NCBI GenBank assembly: GCA_030762895.1
Contig: CM061062.1
Location: forward strand, 139,979,104 to 140,043,103
Direction of reading: 5' to 3'
DNA from: Sophora flavescens
Lineage: Eukaryota > Streptophyta > Magnoliopsida > Fabales > Fabaceae
Length of the DNA: 64,000 nt
A model generated the notes under the pieces. It was not told the origin of the DNA and searched no databases. It worked only from the letters and a program-made list of their open reading frames with translations. The position numbers and the translations under genes were made by a program. This document shows positions 57,471 through 64,000 of this stretch, piece by piece. The number at the start of each line of letters is the position of its first letter. The first letter of the stretch is position 1.

Positions 57471-59638
57471 CGGACAAGGGCTGACTTTTAGGGTTCAAAA
57501 TCCTTAAAATTCCTAATCATGATTAAGTCATAGATTAATGATCCTTGATTAACCTAAATCATGGATTAGTGACTAAACAACTAAAGTTGAAACTCAAAAC
57601 TTCCTATCTCTTTTAAACAAGGATTCGGCCTCAACATGTTCATAGGGTTAGGGTTCTTAGTTTAATAAACCAACTTGGATTTATTAAGCATACATACTAA
57701 TAGCTTGATTAACAAGATCATTAATGAAAACCATTAACAAAAACTCTACCAAACCTACTTTGATAGATTCGGCCAAGGCTAGGTTTTTAGGAAAGAAATT
57801 TTTGATTACATCATGCTCTTAGATTTAGATAATATGCATGATATCAAGAAGATATCAAGTAGTTTCATCATCATTAGATTTTTCTAGAATTTATTATGAC
57901 TTTTCAAAGTTCTAGGGTTAGAAACTTTAAAGTGATGAACAATTATAATATAAACCTTGAATAAAGAAACTTGATAAAGAAAATAGGCATGATTAAGGAA
58001 GAAGATTAGGATTTACCTCTTGAAAATCAAAGACAAAGGAAATCCAAGAAACTTGCTTCACAAACTTATCACTAAAGAACTTATGAACTTAGGGTTTTGA
58101 ACAAAAAGGCATTAGAAACTAAGTTAAAAGTGAGAGTATGGTATTTATAGAGATAGTTGTGCCATCTTGGGAAGGATCTAGATGATGATGAGTTGTCTTG
58201 CTAAAGGATTCAAATGCAATTAAGTTCTAAGGACCAATTTGCAAAGATTCCATAAGTTGAAGGACTAGTTTGCAAATTGTCAATAAAGTGTCATGATGAT
58301 GATTTTGCCACATTTAATGCAAGCTTATCTTGACTTTGTTGACTGAATTTATGTGTCAAAGATATTTTAGGACAATTCATGAAAGTTGAAGAAAACTCAA
58401 GAATGTTGAAGAATAATCAAGGATGATGTAGAAAAATGTGGAAAATTGTGGAACACTTTAGAAAAATCTTGATTCATCCAACAAAATGAGGGCAGCCATC
58501 AATCCTTTTGGGTTTTGCGCATGGGCTGGGTTAGTTTGGGCTTGGTTTCATTTTTGTGGGGCCCACTTGAAGATTTAAGCATTAAGCTTAACATAGGAAC
58601 TTGTATAGTTTCAAATAGGCTCTATGGAATCAATCCATGAACTAGAAAATTTTGGGCTTCTAAGCCACGACTATTTGAGATTGGGAACAAGGATTCTATC
58701 CCAATTCACTTAAAATAACTTAGAAACTAACTTAGAGACAAAAGGGTAATTAACAGAAAGTTCAGGGGCTTAAGCGTAAAATTCATAAATTTTCTATTTA
58801 ACCCTGAAAAACCTTCTATACTTAAAAATATGATTCATCCCCTTGAATCATCTCAAAATCCTAAGATAAACCCTCTATCGGTTCTGAGAAACTCCGAAAT
58901 CCCTTCCGTCGTCTACCCGATTACGCGTTCCGCCCGAAAAACGTAAATTATTTTATTTTTTTTTCTGAAATCATTCTAAAAATGCATAATTGTAGAAAAT
59001 AAAATAATAATCTTAAGTATTTCGTTCACGAATTAAAATTAGGTCTTTTGATCGGTATTATTATACTGTCAATGGAATTCGCGGGCCGGGTTTCGCCTGA
59101 CTTTCCAACCTAATTTTTAATCGTAGCTTCCTACATTCAAGTAGGATTGAGTAGTAAACTCCGTGTATTTAAAAAAAAATTCTAAAACTCAAATAAATTT
59201 ATAAACATATTTATATGTATTACTGTTATTTAAAACAACGAAATACAGGGTGTTACATGGCTTACCTTGAGATAAAACTCTAAAGAACAAAAACAAGAAG
59301 TGGAGAAAAGTTTCGTTTGAGTCTCATCTCACAAACGCTTGATCACTTCCTCAAGAACGATAACGAAACAAATGGATTAAGCTTCTAAATCAAGAAACTC
59401 AATGGGGAAAATAAGGAGAACAAGGCACACGAAATTTTACCTTGTTTGAAGCCCAAAATTCAGATACAAAAGGATAAAGTCGACACCAAAAGAAGCGAGT
59501 ATCTTCAGCGATGTCCTTCTGGCTAAAAACGGCGAAGAACGATGAACGGGAGCAATTTCTTTCAAGAATTCTAAATAGAAACAAAAGAAAAACCAAAGAG
59601 AAGAAGAGAGGCAGATTTTGAGTCTATGGTGGTGGGAA

Positions 59639-59647
59639 TTAGGGTTT
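59639..59647 (-). promoter_or_regulatory. Telo-box in E1 left LTR
   Basis: Minus strand AAACCCTAA, followed by a CT-rich stretch. Confidence 0.45.
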
Positions 59648-60215
59648 AGATCGAGTCTTATGGTATAGAAACAATTTGGGCAAAACAGGCTCCTATTTCA
59701 GTCCAAACTGTGTATGGATCGTTATTTTGACCATATCTTGAGCTACAAGTGTCCGATTGAGGCATTCTCGGTGTCATTAGAAAGCTTAGAGAAATATCTA
59801 CAAATTCCTGTCTTATGATTGAATCATAAATCAGACTCTAAGATGGTCAAAAGTGAGATGAACCTTTAGAGACAGATTTGGTAGTTATTTCTAGATAGGA
59901 TCCTTAGGAGATTTATGATATGATCTTAAGAGATAATAGCCAAAAAGATGATTATCCTATATTAATAAGGAGTCAAATCTTATTGATCGAGGGACTAAAA
60001 CCTAAGAGATACACTATCCCGATTTAAATACTAAATCACACGATATCTCATAATATATTTCTTATTCACTTATTATTAATAAAAACACATATTATATATT
60101 AACATATAAAATCACATACAAAATCACGTATCCATATAAGATGACACATTAAGGGACACAATCTCGTATTAATGCAAATAATCATATATTAAAATACATA
60201 TTATCATATGTAATA

Positions 60216-60282
60216 ATATATATATATATATATATGTGTGTGTGTATGTATGTATGTATGTATGTATGTATGTATGTATGTA
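60216..60282. repeat. TA/GTAT microsatellite in E1 left LTR
   Basis: (TA)n, then (GT)n and (GTAT)n; longer versions at 31321-31531 and 63830-63890. Confidence 0.95.
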
Positions 60283-60420
60283 TAAAAGACTTCAACACTA
60301 ATAACAATTACATTATCAATTATATGAATAACAATACTAACTTCATTAATAACAACAACAACAACAACAACTAGGCATCCATAGTAACATATACCCTTAT
60401 GCAAAAAACAGGGTGTTACA

Positions 60421-60686
60421 ATTCCACCCCCTTATAAAAATTTCATCCACGAAATTTCTATCACTTTGATTGAAAAGGTTCGGGTATGCACCCACCAATT
60501 AGGCACATACCTTGGATCAAGTCCTCGGACTCGGAGGCTCCAACCAAGCAGGAAGAACAAAAGGTTCTTAATAATTTGCATCATTATCTATAATAAATAT
60601 AGATAATTCAAACAAGAGCACACAGAAGACTCGTAAAAGACTCGTACCACGGCTTGATAGGACAGACCTGCTCTGATACCACTAAA
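60421..60686 (-). other. E1 internal region, 266 bp
   Basis: On the minus strand: primer site TGGTATCAGAGC (60681-60670), hairpin ATTATCTATA/TATAGATAAT (60583-60607), a segment CGAACCTTTTCAATCAAAG resembling the last codons of B integrase, and polypurine tract ATAAGGGGGTGGAAT at the LTR edge. No reading frame of note. Confidence 0.9.
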
Positions 60687-61166
60687 TGTGACACCCTCTA
60701 CCGCGTATGCTTTCGTAAAGCATAACATAGATAAAAAGGAAAAGAACACATGCATATTATATCATAATAATAAAATCCGGGAATAGGCTGTCGCATTATA
60801 ACATAACTTCAACACGGAAATACTAAAACATGTTTAAAAGTGAAACATAACATAAACATAAACAAAAACAAAACTCAACCGCGATGTCACATTACAGAGG
60901 TGGTATAACCATAGTCCGAAACATCTCGGATAAACAACATAAACTAAAGAAACTAAACTACGAGTAGAGGCTCCTCAGAGTCACTCCTCAGCAAGCTGTT
61001 CACCGTCCTCTGCATATCCAAAATGATACATGTAAGCAGACAAAAAAAGACAGAGAGTAAGAAACACATATATCAACTAAACGGCATGGGAGTAGTTAGC
61101 AAGATGAACATGCTTCATATAAACATATCATATCAAACATAACCATCTCATCACACCAATATCAAT

Positions 61167-61168
<2 letters not shown>

Positions 61169-61231
<63 letters not shown>
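61169..61231. repeat. (AT)n microsatellite in E1 right LTR
   Basis: Pure AT run at the shared LTR position. Confidence 0.95.
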
Positions 61232-61233
<2 letters not shown>

Positions 61234-61423
61234 TTCAAAACAAAGTATATTATGCAATGCAACGCTACTCCACTACTCCAATGCATGAATGAGCAACACA
61301 GCGCACAACCAACAATCACCACCTCCGCTCGGGCCACTCGGCTACCCAAGTTCATCATCATTATCAACGTTATCTTTCATCTTTAGTCTTTAATCTTTTA
61401 TCACATAATCTTTTCACTTACAC

Positions 61424-61785
61424 TCTTGCCAAAAAACACACCAGAGCTCAACAACTTGACCAGTAAGCATCAAGCCCCCCTTGGCGACTCTACTACCAAG
61501 GTTCAATATCTTTTAACAACACCTTGACATTATGCATCAAGGCCACCTTGGCCACTCAACTGCCAAGGTACATAACAACAACACTCTGGCCAATAAGCAC
61601 CGGAGCTCAACAGCTCGACTACTCGGCTATCAAGGCCCCCTTGGCCACTCGGCTACCAAGGTACATAACAACATCTTTTTACTTTAGTTATTAACACTCT
61701 GGCCCATAGGCACCAGAGGTCAACACTTTGACCATTAAGCATCAATGCCCCATTGGCCACTCGGCTACCAAGGTACATTATTATA
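61424..61785. repeat. Hairpin array in E1 right LTR
   Basis: Same words as 48606-48960 (CTTGG...CCAAGG, CTTGAC...TCAAGG, CTCTGG...CCAGAG) with point changes. Confidence 0.8.
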
Positions 61786-63250
61786 TTTAAGTTATCTAAG
61801 TTGTCTTTACATGGTTTGGTGCCTTCTTCATTATAAGAAGCATTTGTGGTGAAACACCCCTTGTTACCATTTATGTGTTCTGGTCTGTACAGGGAAGCAC
61901 GACCTGGCTTCCCCCAGCACGGGCATGCGTACTGTTAAGTCGAGCATGGTCGTGTTGATTGTTGAACACAACCAAGCTCAATGGAGTATGGCCGTACTGG
62001 TCTGGGCACAAGGGTTGAACAACCCTTACTAAGTATCCTAGGGAATTCATAGATCAAACCTATTGGTTTAAGCTACACCATCAATCATCAGCTTCATTAC
62101 CTTTAATTGTTCCCATGCCTTTTACTTCCAGCTTCAATACTAACGACACTAAAACACTCACTAATCAATCCTAGGGTCTTTGACTAAGCCCTATGAACAT
62201 AACCTTGCCTCTCATACTATATTCATGTCTTATGAACAAACTAGGAAAACATCCCTTAAAAGCATTCATCTTTATTAACATCTCTTCTAAGGTCTTAACA
62301 TCATTAATAAGCCCTATTAATCGTTTAGAGTCTTACTAACATCATTGTTGGCATTAACATCCACAACAATCAACTCTCATTAAGAGCACCACATCATCAT
62401 CATTATCATAACAGTTTCATCATTATCATAACAACATCATCATCATCATCATCATCATCATAGCATCATCATCATCATGAACAATCTAGGTATCATTAAA
62501 CATCATACTCAATTGGACATATCAATAACATCCAATAATACATCATCAATAATTAACATCAAACAATGCAACAATTAAAGCATGCCATTAACATTATAAT
62601 CATATCATACATACATTAATTAACATCGAATAGACAAACAACATATGACGGGTCATGGGTTAACCCTTCATCTTACGTTGCCCCCAACACCTACATGTCA
62701 ATACTATTCCTTCTCCTCGTACCTCAATCAACTTCTCATGCCTTGAAGGGATGAGAGTGTCGAATCCAAGCCTCCTTCACTAGTTCCAACCATTACAAAA
62801 TAAGAAGAGATTATAAAGAGGACCACAACTCCAAAACCAATGAGAGAATCAAAAAGGGAACAAGTGGTGTGGCTTACCTTGAGATTAAACTCTAAAGAAC
62901 AAAAACAAGAAGTGGAGAAAAGTTTCGTTTGAGTCTCGTCCCACAAACGCTTGATCACTTTCTCAAGAACGACAACGAAACACATGAATTAAGCTTCTAA
63001 ATCAAGAAACACAATGGGCAAAATAAGGAGAACAAGGCACATGAAATTTTACCTTGTTTGAAGCCCAAAATTTAGAAACAAAGGGATAAAGTCGACACCA
63101 AAATAAGCGCGTATCTTCAGCGATGTCCTTCTGGCTAAAAACGGCGAAGAACGATGAACGGGGGCAATTTCCTTCAAGAGTTCTTAAGAGAAACAAAAGA
63201 AAAATCTAAGAGAGGAAGAGAGGAAGATTTTGAGTCTAGAGTGGTGGGAA

Positions 63251-63259
63251 TTAGGGTTT
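63251..63259 (-). promoter_or_regulatory. Telo-box in E1 right LTR
   Basis: Minus strand AAACCCTAA. Confidence 0.45.
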
Positions 63260-63829
63260 AGATCGAGTCTTATGGTACAAAAACAATTTAGGGTATAACA
63301 GGCTCCTATTTCAACCCAAAATGTGTACAGATCGGTATTTTGACCATATCTTGAGCTACAAGTGTCCGATTGAGGTGTTCTTGGTGTCATTAGAAAGCTT
63401 AGAGAAATATCTACAAATTCATGTGGTGCAACTGAATCCTAAATCAGACTCTAAGATGGTCAAAAGTGAGATGAACGTTTACAGAGTGATTTGGTAGTTA
63501 TTTCTAGATAGGATCCTTAGGAGATTTATGATAAGATATTAAGAGATAATAACCAAAGAGAGGATTATCCTATATTAATAATTACTCAATTCTTATTGAT
63601 CGAGGGACTAAAACCTAAGAGATACACTATGTCGATTTCAATACTAAATCACACGATATCTCATAATATATTTCTTAATCACTTATTATTAATAAAAACA
63701 CATACTACATATTAACATATAAAATCACATACAAAATCATTTATCCATATAAGATCACACATTAAGGGAGACAATACCATATTAATTCAAATAATCATAT
63801 ATTAAAATACATATTATTATATGTAATAA

Positions 63830-63836
63830 TATATAC

Positions 63837-63886
<50 letters not shown>

Positions 63887-63890
63887 GTAT
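63830..63890. repeat. TA/GTAT microsatellite in E1 right LTR
   Basis: (TA)n then (GTAT)n at the same LTR position as 60216-60282. Confidence 0.95.
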
Positions 63891-63966
63891 AAAAGACTTC
63901 AACACTAATAACAATTACATTATCAATTATATAAATAACAATACTAACTTCATTAATAATAATAAT

Positions 63967-63998
<32 letters not shown>

Positions 63999-64000
63999 CT

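Larger units (their letters stand above)
50014..59257 (-). mobile_element. D: gag-only Tekay-like element with 3.7 kb LTRs
   Basis: LTRs 50014-53733 and 55490-59257, nearly identical by eye; internal region 1756 bp with a single gag gene on the minus strand. No protease beyond its first residues, and no RT, RNase H or integrase. Its primer site keeps TGGTATCA but not the following bases. It lies in the E1 left LTR. The flanks (GGTAT left, TGGCT right) show no 5-bp duplication. Confidence 0.9.
55490..59257 (-). repeat. D 5' LTR
   Basis: 3768 bp, nearly the same as 50014-53733. The 50-bp repeat units are at 56128, 56178, 56228 and 56278; TCACGGCC cassettes at about 56771-56881; telo-box at 57462-57470. 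No gene. Confidence 0.92.
59258..60420 (-). repeat. E1 3' LTR, right part
   Basis: Resumes E LTR sequence after D (GGCTTACCTTGAG, as at 62870). On the minus strand the LTR starts TGTAACACCCTG at 60420. It contains a telo-box (59639-59647), TA/GTAT microsatellite (60216-60282) and short (AAC)n. No gene. Confidence 0.88.
47893..64000 (-). mobile_element. E1: element with 3.3 kb LTRs and a 266-bp internal region
   Basis: Left LTR 47893-50013 plus 59258-60420 (3284 bp without D), internal region 60421-60686, right LTR from 60687 to beyond the window. The internal region has only a tRNA-Met primer site, a hairpin, a scrap resembling the end of B pol and a polypurine tract. No gene, so it must have been mobilised by enzymes from related elements or formed by deletion. 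It contains D. Confidence 0.88.
60687..64000 (-). repeat. E1 5' LTR (runs off the window)
   Basis: At least 3314 bp matching the E1 left LTR; probably about 50 bases are missing. AT microsatellites at 61169-61231 and 63830-63890, hairpin array 61424-61785, telo-box 63251-63259, (AAC)n at the window end. Short frames with shared sequence in 59399-59596 and 63002-63196 are LTR sequence, not known genes. Confidence 0.88.

Noticed and set aside
59399..59596. Frame shared between E LTR copies (also 63002-63196)
   Set aside because: Shared because the LTRs are copies; the sequence is a CT-rich leader-like stretch without any protein family signature.

Overview
The window looks like nuclear DNA of a flowering plant, probably a eudicot; the species cannot be named from sequence alone. 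It is AT-rich and I find no intact host gene, rRNA or tRNA gene. Almost every base belongs to transposable elements nested inside one another: Ty3/gypsy LTR retrotransposons of two lineages (Athila-like, and chromodomain-bearing Tekay/Del-like), one CACTA (En/Spm) DNA transposon, one free-standing LTR and one TG...CA insertion of uncertain class.

Layout. 1-5839: A1, an Athila-like element on the plus strand, 5' end outside the window, most of pol deleted. 5840-21246: B, a Tekay-like chromovirus on the minus strand, interrupted by A1 (in its 3' LTR) and by A2 (8451-17572), a nearly complete Athila-like element on the minus strand with a tRNA-Asp primer site. The 5' end of B is rearranged into an inverted LTR repeat with a plus-strand integrase fragment from another copy. 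21247-23495: part of an LTR of family C (C'), the target of B. 23496-24294 and 31321-31705: an LTR of family E (E2), split by the CACTA element (24295-31320). 31746-44454: C, a chromovirus with 3.4 kb LTRs and a perfect 5-bp target duplication, sitting in the internal region of E2 and itself carrying a 1.7 kb insertion. 44685-47733: another E LTR, holding a free-standing LTR X. 47893-64000: E1, two 3.3 kb LTRs around an internal region of only 266 bp; its left LTR is split by D (50014-59257), which has 3.7 kb LTRs and only a gag gene.

How the parts work together. No element has an undamaged gag-pol reading frame. E (no genes) and D (gag only) keep primer sites and terminal signals and must have been copied with enzymes supplied by relatives such as B or C. 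The CACTA element keeps a multi-exon gene with a plant transposase domain and a Ulp1-like protease, but I found no TNPD-type transposase in it. Its 3' part holds two copies of an apparently captured promoter plus short exon.

The most unusual signal is not a gene. Several unrelated elements carry GC-rich paired palindromes, often in tandem, with different sequences but the same layout: two palindromes whose centres or starts are 19 to 22 bp apart, repeated every 62-64 bp in two families. One type, built on TCACGGCCGTGA, occurs in Athila-like LTRs, in the Tekay-like D LTR and in the CACTA element upstream of its transposase gene. The breakpoint of the inverted repeat in B lies exactly in such a palindrome.
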